Assembly: GCA_009760855.2 (NCBI GenBank)
Contig: WPIO01000017.1
Span: 3,398,501 to 3,462,500 of the forward strand
Direction: 5' to 3'
Length of the DNA stretch: 64,000 nt
From: Cristatella mucedo
Lineage: Eukaryota > Bryozoa > Phylactolaemata > Cristatellidae
This document shows, piece by piece, positions 26,254 through 40,126 of this stretch. Position numbers and translations under genes: made by a program. The stretch's first letter is position 1, and each line of letters begins with the position of its first letter. The notes beneath the pieces are model-generated. The model searched no databases and was not told where the DNA came from. It was given only the letters and a program-made list of their open reading frames with translations.

Positions 26254-29200
26254 ACAATCATAAGTTTAAGTAAGGGCCCAAACTTACCGAACAATTTGCA
26301 GGTTCTATCGTAAATAATTTGTTACTGCTCTCTAGAAGCATTACTTTGCATGTAAGTACAGCCATGGTTGCAGACAAACCTGCCACGCTGAAGCAATCAA
26401 TTTTTAAATAACTTAGGCTTAACGTGAAGTAGCTCCACTACGATCTGCATTGTATTCATGTTTTATTCATGCAGGTTTGGCAGTGAAGGCGTGATTCTCG
26501 CTCATAGTTCCGGAGAGATTCTCGCCAGAACTGACGTTGAGCATCAAAAAAATTCCTCTGCCTGGGTAATCGAAGCTTCCGGCTATCTTTCACTTTGCTC
26601 GAAAGCATCCCGAAACCTTTTCGATGAGGTCCTGAACAGTACTCTCGCTTAGGCATGGCAATGCAGTCAGGTAAAAGTATCAGTGATAGTACAGTGACCC
26701 CTTGCTCGAACAATTGCCTTACCGTCTTAGCTTCTTGTGCTTCAAACCGGTCACGTGTTGCCATATAAAATCTAGCCGCCTCAGGGCCACACCCATCACT
26801 TGGACTATCGACATGTTATGACGATGCTCAAACGACATTCTGCGCTTATTCAATTAATCCATTAGTTAAAGCGGGAGGTCTTGCTTGAAATAGGCTTTGA
26901 ACTTGAACTTGCTTGAACTAGGCTTTGAACTTGAACTTGCTTGAACTAGGCACGTGTCGAATTCTCTTCCGCACTCTTGCTGCCTATATTGCTGACGTCC
27001 ACACAAGGATGACAGCACGTGCTCTCAGACTAAATGACTACAAAACCAGCTTACTAGTTACGGGAAAATCAAATGTGACTAAGCAACTGGAAAGATAATC
27101 ACTCGAAATCGACTCCACCAGCTTATCTCCTGTTGCATATGCACGAAATCTAGGTGTCATTCGAAAGTGACCTTTCACTAGATGAACACGTCTGCTCCAC
27201 AGACAAGTTACAAGTATTTATGCTGGTTTATAATGGCTTCTCTGCCGTAGAGTTCTGGTGCGAGTTCCAGTAACCAGCTCCACATATTATCGATCCACCA
27301 ATGCCGAACTTTACTATCTTCCGGAGGAAGCCATCATAGTGCGCTTCTTTAGTTCGCAGCTTCCAAATAGCTCTCTGGCTAGCATTAAAAATGGCGAGCT
27401 TCGATTCATCAGCCCACACCAGCTCCGGCAGGCAGTCAAGTTCGAGGGGCATGGTCGCTGGCCTATTGCAGACAACTAAATGTTTGCTCCTCAGAAAGTA
27501 AAGGTTTCTGATGGGCAATCCTGGAGAGCGTATGTTGCTGGAGTAGCCTCTACAAACAGCTCACTCAAGCAACGTCGTGGTTGAAGAGTCCAAGCAATAC
27601 GTTTTGCACGAGCGAATCCGTTACTCGAGGCTTTCGTTGTCACAACTGATATTCCAATCATTCGCCAGCTTATGGCAACCACAGACCTCATTTCTGTCAT
27701 AACGAAAGCTGCAACTGTTTCTTAATATTTTCAGCTTACAACCAGCTAGAAAGTCACAAGTGCTCCGCCTATGTCTTCCTCGTTAGAGTATGAAAATGGC
27801 GACCGTCCTGGAGTTTTGCTTCCACGCAGGCAGAAGAAACTTTCATTGCTTTCCTCATCTCTCAGAGCTTGCTAGAAACTCTGCCATCTCTAAGTTCGGT
27901 GGCAAAGTTAAAGTATTTCCCGCTTTATGGGGATATTCGTGTTGTATAATTTACCTCTCCTGCTCCTGAATGCGATGAGAAGTATTTAGTGCGGATTGAT
28001 GCTGAGATTAATACGGTGTGCAGCGTCTGAGCCAGTCCAGTTGGCAGAGGTCTTGATCATCAGAATTTGCTCTTTTCAGAAATCGTATGAACTTTTGACG
28101 GCATCCGTTTATTCTGTATTCACAGTAAGCACTGCCCACCATTCCTGACTATCCTTGGTGAATTCGGTCGAACAGATTACCGACGATGTAAACTAATTTT
28201 GTACATACTCATATGCGCGTGCGGCGCCAGACATCCACTCACCAGTACAGTGGAATGAAAAGCAGCGACGGTAGCGATATGACGAGCTGGAAGTACCGCC
28301 AGTTCTTGAACAGGAAGGCGATCAGCGCCATTAGCGCCACTCCCACGCCCCAGAAGACTTGTACGAATATGCCTGGGCCAGTCCTCGATGACGCTGGGTA
28401 GAGTTCGACCAGGTAGACATATCCTACCAAAACTGATATCTGCATAGTAAAAATAAGCGAAATGGGGTAGGCTAAATCTCAGAGTGAAATCTGCAACATC
28501 AGCTACTCATGACCAATCGGAATTGCATTACCAGACACTTCCATTAGAATAACAAGTTAGTGGAATCATTTGAAATTACGGGGCGTAAGGGTAAGGTGCT
28601 CGCCTTTAACTACTAAGGCCTTGTCCTCGAGCCCTGCGGGCCTATGTAAAGCACCTAGATAGAGACTGGGTTCACTCACTTAGGGCGGAATGCAAATGAC
28701 TTACATTTGAAGCTTTCAGCGCCTGCCAACGGTCTCTTAACATCTAAGCAGAGAGCTTAATTGCTTTCCCGTGAGGACATTTGAGGAACGGGAAGCTTCG
28801 TCCAGTACCATTCAAAATCAGCTGTGCGTGAACTATCCAAGCTAAGGCTGGGTTGGTGTGTGTGAGTGAAATATTGTACTTGCATCCAGTGTTAATAATG
28901 ATAATAACAACTCTTTCAATAGCACCGTAAGTGAATCGACGTTCTATTCTGTTGGTATATAACTCGCTGCTAAAGAATATAAGCAATAGTTAATGACAAG
29001 GAAGGTGTCATGTTTTAGCAGGCATGCCAAACCAATCAAGTACCATGCTAGGAAAAAAGCACATAAGAAGACACTCGCAGTCGCTCTTAGTCGGGCTGCT
29101 CGCTAGTAGCATGGATTGTAGCGCGCACTGTAGGGAGCACTTAAAGCTCTTAGAAAATGAGACACGCTCGCAGAGGCGCTGTACGAAACTTATGCTGCTA

Positions 29201-32200
29201 TTGCCTTCCTTCCTCGCATGTACAGTTTAGCAACGCGCAGACACGAAAGCGCACTAAGAACAATCCACGCTGACGGAGCAAAGACTGCGTAAGAAAAACG
29301 TTGGTTCTAGCTTCCTTTTTAGTGCTGTCAAATCGGAAGACGGTGTGAGTCGGTAGTAAGCTCGAAGCTTTGTGATTTTAGCCAGTGTTCTCGGCGAATA
29401 ACCAAAGTTTGTCTAGCAATGGTGGCACGCTTGCTTTCAAATTCTTCTATTTTCCAATAAATCTGGCTGCACTATTGAGAGCCGACTGTTAAATGAACTA
29501 TTCTATTCAAGAGTGCTCCCACCACCACATTGCCCATTTCAGGTAGCATCCGGAAGCTGGTAAGATCTCGGTTAGACCGCCAGTTAGCCAGACTTGTTTG
29601 CGTTCGGTTGGCGCAGCAACTGCGTGCAGCAGCTGCGGCTGCGAAGTCGAGCATTTGAATCAAGTTCCACCCACAGAGCCAAAGCTTACCTGGAATGCTG
29701 TGCCGATAAAGAAACCCAAGACAATGAATTGCACGTAATCTGTCGCGAACGCTCTGGCGATACCGAGGGCTCCCTGCAGCCACAGGGCAAGCAACATCAC
29801 CCTCTTGCGTCCGAACTTGTCCGAAAGCGGAGTCAGAATCGAGCCGACCAGAACGCCGACCATGTAGACGGTTGTTGAAAGCTCCACGAGTCCGCTTTTC
29901 TCGCACACTAGGTCCCACTGCAAGACGAATGAGGGCTCGAGCGATGCCAGCGCCACCTGCCAGTGCAACTCGTTGCGCCCTCTAGGGAAAAGCGTTCTGA
30001 TTACATATAATTAGCGGAAATAGCTTCGCTACACTGGTATGTTATGGTACTGCTAACTCACTCAAATGACATTCTACGCTTATTCAATTAATCCATTAGT
30101 TGAAGCGGGAGGTCTTGCTTGAAATAGGCTTTGAACTTGAACTTGCTTGAACTAGGCTTTGAACTTGAACTTGCTTGAACTAGGCACGTGTCGAATTCTC
30201 TTCCACACTCTTGCTGCCTATATTGCTGACGTCCACACAAGGATGACAGCACATGTTCTCAGACTAAATGACTACAAAATCAGCTTATTAGTTACGGGAA
30301 AATCAAATGTGACTAAGCAACTGGAAAGATAATCACTCGAAATCGACTCCACCAGATTATCTCCTGTTGCATCTGCACGAAATCTAGGTGTCATTCAAAA
30401 GTGACCTTTCACTAGATGAACACGTCTGCTCCACAGACAAGTCTGCCTTTTTTCAGCTGCATGACATTGATAAAATTTGGGCTTCCTTAGACACTAAATT
30501 CAAATGGGTCCATGCATTTGCAACACCACTTCTGGACTACCGTAACTCACTGCTTGCTGGTCTATCAGCGCATGCAATCAGGTGCTTACAGTTGGTGTAA
30601 AACCCTGCAGCTAGGCTTGTCTGTCGTGAGCGTCGAAGTTGCCACATCACATCACTTTTTTCCGAGTTGCATTGGCTCTCAATCCAGCAGCATGCTGACC
30701 CTGTGCATGTCACCCCTAACCATGTTATTCATTTGGTTTGTTTATTAAGCAGGATATTACTCACCATTCAATTGCATTTCCCTTTGCAGCAAACGTAAAG
30801 CGCCCAGAGAGAGATTGAGTTCTCTGAGGGCGCTTTATCAAGTGCTTTATTAACATTATTATTATTATTAGCAGCGTATCGACTTCGAGGTTTTGTCACT
30901 CACTTTTAGGTCCCTTCATTCTCTGGCTCCTGCCTACCTATCAGAATCACTGCCCCACCAGACTAGGCATCGTACCACCTGTTTTCCTACTCAAATGGTT
31001 TAGCTAGGTCTCTTACGAACCTCAAAACCTTGGCCATCATGCCTTTAGTTTATATGCTCCCGAAGCCTGAAGCTCACTCCCGACTGACGTCACGACATCT
31101 CCTCACATGACGACATTTAAAAAGAAGCTTAAAACGCACTTGCTTATTACCGCATTTAGTGGGTCTTTGTGATTTGTCCTTAGTGTGCTTATGCATGCTG
31201 ACACTGTGCCTGATGCTACTAACCTTATTTACATCTTGACCCTGTGCGTTTCAAATCTAACAATGCTACGCTCGATGACATTGCGAATACTACCTCTAAT
31301 CATGTGGTCATGCTTCCTTTACAGCATCCGTAAAGATTCAGCTCTCCGAGGGCTCTATGCAGCGTATCATTAGTATTAGTACCAGTCTTCGCAGCAGAAA
31401 CGTGTGCGTAATCTCTGCAATAGCTCTCGTAATCGCTACCGCCGGAAGGACAATATCGCTGAGAGCCTGTCTCCTATATCGCTGAAAGTGTGTCGTCGTC
31501 GTCGTCGTTTTCTATCCGCTTTCGAGAAAGCTAAAAGAGCTGTCACTTGTCTTCCGCTTTCGAGTTTTCCGCTTTCGAGTTTTCTTTTCGCTGTCGCTGT
31601 TTGTGCTAAGCTAAAAGGGCCGTCGCTGACGCTCCCCCATCCCATCCCATCCCAGCGTCTCTAAGCGTCCCCCGAAAATCTGACCAGATTTCCCTAAGAA
31701 TCTTCGCTTGCTCGAACGCCTTGCTTCAAATGCAAGCACGCGTGCAGTGGTAAACGGGCCGATGCTCGCGCCGCGCATGCACACAGAGAGACGTCTCTCT
31801 GTAGTCAGAGAGGCGTCTCAGAGAGGCGTCTCTCATGCACACAGAGAGACGCCTCTTTGCGGGGGCATTAGAAAACGCTGGAACAAGGAGAAACGACCGA
31901 GGTAGCTACTACGAAGCGGCGACTTCGAGCGGCTTTCCACGCTCTTGCAGAGCAAAGCGTCTAAGAGAGCTAGCGCCAAGTATATCGACCGCGGCCTGAA
32001 TACCGCTACCGATACGGGTCCAACTTAGCACCGGCGCCATTCGAGCATGGCTGCCTAGCGACGATGTAGTCAATCTGCATCTACTCTGCGACTCGCGAAC
32101 GCAACCGCTGCTCGGCGATTGGTACAGCCTGGCTACTGGCTCGGCTCTCCGAAAGATTCTACGCGCGATGGCGCTAAAATAATGTGCCAGCGTGCAAAAA

Positions 32201-35200
32201 AAAGACTTTCAAACAATGTGCCCAAAAATGCCACCCTAAGCGACGTCGGATGATTGCGCTACTATTTTAACTAGCCCTCAACGGCGAGCTCACAGGCTAG
32301 ACCATTGCTCGTGCTTCTTTAGAAATGTGCACCTGCAAAGAAATGGTGCACATAGAAAGCTACACAAAGAGAGCTGCTTACATAAAAGCCTCGCACAGTT
32401 TAGCCTATTTGAGCTAGTAACAAGGGGTCAGCAGAGCTATGCAGTCCCTGGCTCTATTTTGGGGCGCCCACAGCCAGCGTGCACAGAAGCCATATGCCTG
32501 ATGCAGCATGAGCCTCTGGACGTGCCACGCAGAGCTGAGTGCCGTTGGGGAGCTGCGAGCCGTCCGCGCCGCCGTGCGCAGATGCACGGCACGCGGACGG
32601 CTCCGCGTGCCGTGGACGGCGCCATGCAGGGAAAGTGGTGCAGACGAAACCTTGTCTAAGCTGCAGCCGACGCTGCGGAAGTCAGCCTTAGACTAATCAT
32701 TGTACTTACCACTCTGCTCAGGTGTCGCCTGATTGGCATTATTTCTCTGTCTACAGACCCCGCCTGGTATGGGCAAACTACTCCATTGTAATGACCGCGT
32801 ACTGCGAGCAAAGTAAGATCAATTGTCCAGTTTCATGGAAATCTGTGCGAATCAGTCGCTTCGACTCGCAACAATAGCCAGACTCTGGACACAATATTGC
32901 CGTTCACTGGCTCGTTTTTTCGCTCGCTGGCTCATTTGGCCACTCTCTTATCTGAACTCATCTGTCACCTTCTGCACCGTCTGCAGGGATTCCGTCTAAG
33001 CCTAAAGAAGCTGGCTGGCGATCTGGGAGATAGCATCAGACCGAGCGTGTACGACGCTAACTAGTCAGAAAGGCGAAACTCACTTCTACCGCCGCCTACT
33101 CACCCGCATGGCTTTCTGCGCGACGCTGCTCGTTATGCCAACCACTTGGCGAGTCGAGTGCAGTTCGCGAGCGTGCAGTTAGTGAAGGCAGAAAAAGAAA
33201 ATGCCTGCTGTTCCAGAGACCACTAATTCCCTTAAGAGATACAAGTCTGACAGAAAATCCATACAACTTAATAACATCCTACAGTGGCTATGAAGCACTA
33301 CAAAGCGTGGCACACACCAGACGCTGAGTGCCACAGGGGGCACTGTGAAAATCATGTCTGTCGACCAGTAAGCAGTGGCTCAGCGATTGAAACATGATAG
33401 AACACATTCCGGGCACGCCCATGGCAAGGCTATTACTCGGGTGTCGACGACGTTATCTGAATGTGAACAGAAAAATGGTGAAATTCAACAAACTTGATAT
33501 GAAATTACGTTACCTCGCTACCCCCCACTCGCGAGAATCCCACACGTTAGAATAAGGTTAGAATAAGATTAGAATAAGGAGAGTCCGAGGTGCTATATCC
33601 TGTAGGGATGCAGCGTTATCACAGCCCCCTAAAGATTTCATTCAAATTTCGAGCATTCCCTACCATTATGAAGATACTTTGTAGAAGAGTCTGCCTACTT
33701 TTCAGGCATCGTGTAGGCAGGATTCTTCTGGCACTCTTAAATGTCGTCCGGTGCCGAGCCTGAGCACTGGCTAGATGCTGACAGTCGCACTACAGCTAGG
33801 TGCAAACTTGGGCAGAGTGAATGCTGCAACCTAGCCGTTTCATATCTCCTGCCTCAAGCCCGTAGCAACTTGGATCTACTTAACTGCAAATCCGGCAACT
33901 CAACCCATCGATAAGAGCAGGAAGGTTTTATTTCTTGCAACTGAAGCCGTTGTCCATCGTCACTTCTATTATTTAGACCACTCGTCGGCGATTCAATTAT
34001 GCATCGAACAAGACGTAGATCGCTGACTAGCTAAGATGCTCATTGAATAGCGATACATGTTCATTGAATTCAACAATCAGTGTGCATACAATAAATTGAC
34101 TAACTCGGCGAACGAAAGCAAATAAGAAAATCGGAAGAGCAGCTGACTTAGCAATCTTGCTCATAAACAGCGGCAAAAGAGCTGTTGTGGCTCTAACCGT
34201 CCTACAGCTAGCAATGAAGAATTGTCTGGGGAAGTACTCGCACCCACGATCTGGGCTGCGACGTGCTGATGACCTCACTTCCATTAGAATAGTTATTTGC
34301 TTCGTCTGCTCGGCCTGCTGCAAGAGAATCACGATTGGCTCGCGAAATGGTCTGCTCACTTCTACTACGAATTCGTGTTCCACCATTGTAAGGCCTCGAT
34401 CCTGCCACCAAAACTTTCTCTCGCCTTAATTAGCCAAATAGGGTGTACGTCATCACACATGGCCGCATTGCAGGGACTCTCCATTAATTAAAACATAAAT
34501 ATTACACGCTACTAAGGCCACAGCACTGGTGCAGAAAGAGTGTGAAGGCCAGTCACTGAAGCCAGAGGTTAATCTGCCTCGGTGCTTAAACAGCTGTCTC
34601 TGTCTGGAGTTCGTCGACCGTCCGCTCGTTGGATTTGAAAGAATAAGCAGCTCGTGCAGACAAACCGGAAAGAAGCCTAAACGGGCCTTTTGATAGGAGC
34701 ATTTCTAGACCTCCCGCAAATAATAACAATAATAATAACAATAGTAATACGTTTGTGTAGTGCCCTATGAGAACTGAATCTCTTTCTAGGCACTTTACAA
34801 ATGCTGTATAGAAAGCATTACTAAATGATTGGCGGTAACGTCCACAAGAAACAGGCACAGTGGAATCACTCATATGCACACGAAGGACGATACACGTTCA
34901 ATGCCTGCTGGCTGCTTCTGCCGCGAAACAAATAATAATATAATATATAATTCATTCTGTAGCGCCTTGAGAGAACTTAATCTCTATTCAGGCGCTTCAC
35001 ATATTCCAACGGGGCTCGAGCCCACGACCTCGGCCGAACCTTGGTCGGGGCGTCTGGGAAGTCTGCACTGGGCACTGACTGTCTAGCAACTCTGATAAGG
35101 ACACCAGGCAAACTGAGGAAAGGCATCAAAGCGCGGGCAATTAACTAGTCTTGGCTTCGTCGGAAAATCCAGCAATTGCTTTTGCATGGGTGCTGCAAAT

Positions 35201-36293
35201 GCTCATATTCTTACTCCGTCCAATTTCATCTGCATGAAATTACCGGAGATGGAGCTTACGATATGCTTGTTGATACGGTCTGCAGTCGACCGCCACAATC
35301 AGACATGGTGGTTGCAATTAAAAAAACGGTTAAACTGATTCAGCAGCCCAATTTGCATGGCGAGCACAAAAGCCTTGGGGGCTATCACTAGCTCACAGCA
35401 GGCAATAAAGCATTGCTTTCTGCAAGACTCCAAACCACGAACTGGGTCGTGAAGTTCGAGAACCTTTTCAGGACCCGTATGCCATTACTGAAGCATCCGG
35501 ATGCAAAATGGGGATTCAGTTGGCAGCCGAGCAATTTAAAGGCAGGGCTTTAGTGTTGAGAGGAAGGTAACTTAGTCTCGATAACTTAAACTTGTAGAAC
35601 ACCGGTACGGTCAACGAGGGTCGCGATCGCGAGACCGGTCCTCCAGGCTGCGCCATTCTACTTGCGACAGGTGGTCTTCGATAAATCTGTAAAATATAAC
35701 CCATAAATTGCTCTCGGTCACATTACGCATTACACAGCAGGGTGTAAGATTATGTCGTGGTCGTTTCATGCCATATGTGGCCTGATGCTCTGTATCCTAA
35801 GGGCCTTCTCAGCTCAGGAGGTAAGGTGCTCGCTCTTCACAACTGAGGTCATGAGTTCAAATACTGCAGCGAGTGATTCTTTATTGCCTACTGCAAGCAG
35901 TAGTATAGCCGTTTAGGCTCTTTCGCTGCCACACAAATGAGGCTTTTAAATCAGCTACTATTCATTTATTTATACTGCTAAAATTGTTTGACAAGCTTGC
36001 TGTTGTGCACCTTGAACGAGAGAGGTATTCACGTTGCAAACCGTGTGCCCAGTGAAGCAGGAGAAATTACTTGCCCCATCTGTGAAAACAGCCGTCTACC
36101 AAATACAGGAGAGAATTTCCCGTACGTAACCGCGGCGGCCGTTAAGTGGAGCCTGCGAGTACTGCAACACTATTGATTTACACGGCCACTCCTTACACGT
36201 CTCCATCTCTCGCTACCTTTTCTCAAATCCCACGGGCGCTTGCCTCTTCGCCTTTTATGCTATCACTCCTCGCTCTTTGCATTGAGTTTGTCT

Positions 36294-36389
<96 letters not shown>

Positions 36390-39300
36390 CCCGTCCCTCT
36401 TCAGGGCCCGTCCCAAGCAGAGATCGAGGGTGTCGTGCCAATTTTTGACCATCGACAAACGCCAGACGTTTGCATGGTAGTGCTTAAATTGCCAAGGATA
36501 ATAATAATAATGCATTTATATAGAACCTTCAAAGAACTTCATCTCTCTCTCCCTCTCTCTCTCTCTAGACACTTTACATAAGCTATACAGGAAGCAAAAC
36601 CAGATGATTGGTAGGAATATGCCCAATGTCAACAAGCATAGCATGGTTAGAGGCGACATGCGAAGTGTCAATATGTAAATATGGTGTCATATACAGTGTC
36701 GGCATGCATAAGCCCACAAATTAGAATAAACATCTAACCAAAAAAATTATTATTCATTTGCATAGCGCCCTGAAAGAACTTAATCTCTATTCAGGCACTT
36801 CCTTCACATGTGCCACGGGACTCGAGTCCACGACCTCGGCCAGACCTTGGTCGAGGCGAGCACCTTAACCACTGGGCCAAACCAGTGCGAATCACAAGGA
36901 CAAACTAAATGTTTTGAAAAATATATGCGTTCTAAGTTTCTTTTTTTTTAATGCTAAGTCGGGGATGTCATGAGGTCGGGGGATGTCGATATGTCGAGGA
37001 TGAGTTCCAGGCCTTGATAGCATATGAACTAACGGCACAGTCTCCAAAGGATTTGAGATTTGTATGAGGTGTGTCTACACGATTTCAGTCAGAAGAGCAG
37101 GTGGTACGATGCCTAGCCTGGTGGGGGAGTAATTCTGATAAGTAGGCTGCAGCCAGATCGTGAAGGAACCTAAAAGTGAGTGACATAACCATGAAGTCGA
37201 TGCGCTGCTAGATTAGGAGCCGGCGAAGGTCGACAAGAAGTCGTGTAATGCGGCAACTGCTATGCTTACGACAGGCAAGCCCGACGACAAATTTTGGCAC
37301 CAACAGTAAGCCTTTGATCGTACAGATCCATATACCAGCAAGCAATGAGTTTCAGAAGTCGAAACGAGATGTCACAAGTGCATGGACTAATTTAAATGTG
37401 GTATCCCTATCTAAACAACCCCACATTTTAGCAATGTCGTATAACTGAAACTAGGCAGACTTGACTGTGGAGCTGATTTGGCCCTCAATTGACAGGTCAT
37501 TTTTTTAAAGGACGTCTAGATTTCGTGCAGATGCAATAGGAGATAGGATGCCAGATCCGATTTTGAGCGTTAAGTTTTCCTATTTCTGAGTCACACTTGA
37601 TTGGCCTATAAATAGTAAGTTGGGTTTGTCGTCATTCAATCTGAGAATGTTTGCTGCCATGCACGTGTGGATGTCAGTGACACATGCAGCAAGGGAGTTG
37701 GGAGAATTAGACGTGCTTGAGGACAGCGAGGGATCAAAGACCAAAGATACAGCTGCGTGTCATCTGCGTGAATGCCTACATTGTCCTTGGCGATCACATC
37801 GGCAAGATGGAGAGTATAAACTGCGAAAAGAAACTGACCAAGCGTAGAGCCCTGAGTTACACCGTACTGCAGTGGTCCCTCTGACGATATTTGTCCGTTC
37901 GCATCAATACTCTGGAGTTACCCACTGTGATAGGATCTGAACCACTGCAGTGCAGCGCCAGTGATGCCTAGGCGAGATGAGAGTCGCTCGAGAAGGACAA
38001 TGTGGAGAAATACGTCGAGACATCAGCCTGTCCACGATTTTCGCTGCCCAAGTTGGACAATGAGAGGTCTCATTTTGCAGGGCACCAGTAACACTTTCGG
38101 GCATAATGGGACAGAGAGCAAACAGCTGCAGGTGATTGATCGAAACAAAGCAATACTGCAGAATAATAGGCTTCTGCTCGGCCGCTATTGAGGTCGTAGC
38201 CGGCAGTGTTGTGGCCTGGCCACGAATCAGCCGATGACGGCCGAACTGGCCATTGCCAGAGGCAGCCAGTCGTTGTAAGGTTGAAGTAGACTGCCGGAGC
38301 TTCCAGGTGCCAACCTCAAGTCTGACCGGAAGGGAGGGACGAGCCTGCAAGCTTCCCATTATCCCACCTAGACCAGACAAGCGAGTAGCGCGGTTTAGTA
38401 ATTCCGATCTCGGTTTTGTCACTCAAAACTTCGCCTCAGATCAGCCTTCGCCTCCTCGCCAATGACATGCTAGTGGCCTCAGGCCGAGCCTCCAGCGTTC
38501 GCCGCAGCAGCACAAGCCAGCAGTTTTCCCTTAACGGAAACCCAAAGAAACTCTCTTCTCGCCAGAAAGTCTCGCGGCGGCGCTGCGCTCGGTATCTCGC
38601 CTTTGATCTTCCTCTGAATCTCTCGGCACTGCCCTCGCTGCGAATGAAGCTATAAGCAGCAGCCTTTCGAAAGATGCCCATGTGTTCCCAATAGGTTTAA
38701 TGCCGACGACTCGCTCGGGACGCCGGGTACCTCCTCTTTCGAACGCGACGCCAAGGTGCGGCTGCCTGCGCTAATAAAGCGCGACCGGCCCGGCGTAAGT
38801 GGCCGTTGGAAGCGAGCACAATTACATTTAGCGGCTGCTTACGAGCAAAGCTCTTCCTTGTGAACGCAGCCGCGCCGGAATATTAGCGCGAACTCTCAGT
38901 TTCTCGAAGCCAGATTTTCTCTTAACAATGCGAGAACAAGAGGACCTCAGGCCCCTCAGGACCGGCGGCACTCGGAATGTCTCGGCGGCGGATGCACGGA
39001 GGCGCGGATTGAGCGGCGCTGCAGCTTGAGACCGTCCGCTACATCCGGCGTTCGTTGCTAGATCGGCGCTTACACTGGCTCGGACAGGAAGGGCGAGCGC
39101 TGACTAGATCTCGTCCGGCGCGCGCACGTCTCTAGCCATCGAGACGCTCGCGACCGCGCACTTTCGGTTTCTCAGCTCCAGCATTGAGAAACACGTTTCG
39201 GCACGCCTGCGGCACGCATGCGCAGTGAGTTCTGTCGCGAAGCTCAGTGCAGCCGGTACGAGCCGCCAGCCGTAAACCGCCGGCCCAGTAAGCGCCAGTT

Positions 39301-40086
39301 TGACTAAGCCTCGTAGCTGCCGTGCGTGCGCACGCATTGCCCAGATTGTTGAGCCGGGCAGTTTAGCTGACCCACTATATTGACAGTATTGAAATGCACC
39401 GAGCCGTAGAGCTAACTGGGCACTTCGGATCTCTCTTCGAGAAGCCGGTTCTTGGAAATCGACGTCGCTTGTGAAAGCCACTCCCCCTCCCTCCAATAAG
39501 AGCCACAAAAGTAGCGTGGCCAACGGTCGCCACCGCCGCGGCTGGGCCGTGCGCTTCTCGCGCTCGCCGCTCTATGAGCCGCGCGGCGGCGGCGGCGGCG
39601 AAGCCAGGGTGCCTCCGTGGCGCTGCCGGCGGCGCAGACGCGGCGGATGCTCGAGGAGCGATGCCGCGCATGCGCAAGCCAAGCGCGCCCGATCTGGCTA
39701 GCGCCGCGGCCCCGCCGCCGATGGAGCGCTGCCGCTGGATTAGCTGCACGCAAAGCGCTTGCCTTTCGTCCTGCGTCTTTGCTTGCGGGTACCGGCTCGC
39801 GACGTGAACGGCCGCGAGCCGGCACTGCCAGCTGTCGCGCGTCCAGCGCTCGCAGACCGCCGTCCCCTGCTGCGCCCGCCGCCGGGTCGCGCGCAGCAGC
39901 TCGACGTTGCGGCGGCGGCGGCGCGAAGCTCGAGGGGCGCTCTCGGTGCGGCGCTGCCAGCGCGCGAGCGACGCGTCTCCATCGATCGACGACCGCTCCA
40001 AGCGAGCGCGAGGAGCTCGGGCGCACGGGAGCTTGAGCTGCTGTCGCTGCGCTCTGCGCTCGCTCGCTCTGCGTGCACTGCGACTC

Positions 40087-40126
<40 letters not shown>

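Noticed and set aside
36820-36895. tRNA gene
   Set aside because: A- and B-box-like sequences are part of SINE-A; the same head recurs with a LINE-like tail, and a full cloverleaf was not evident.
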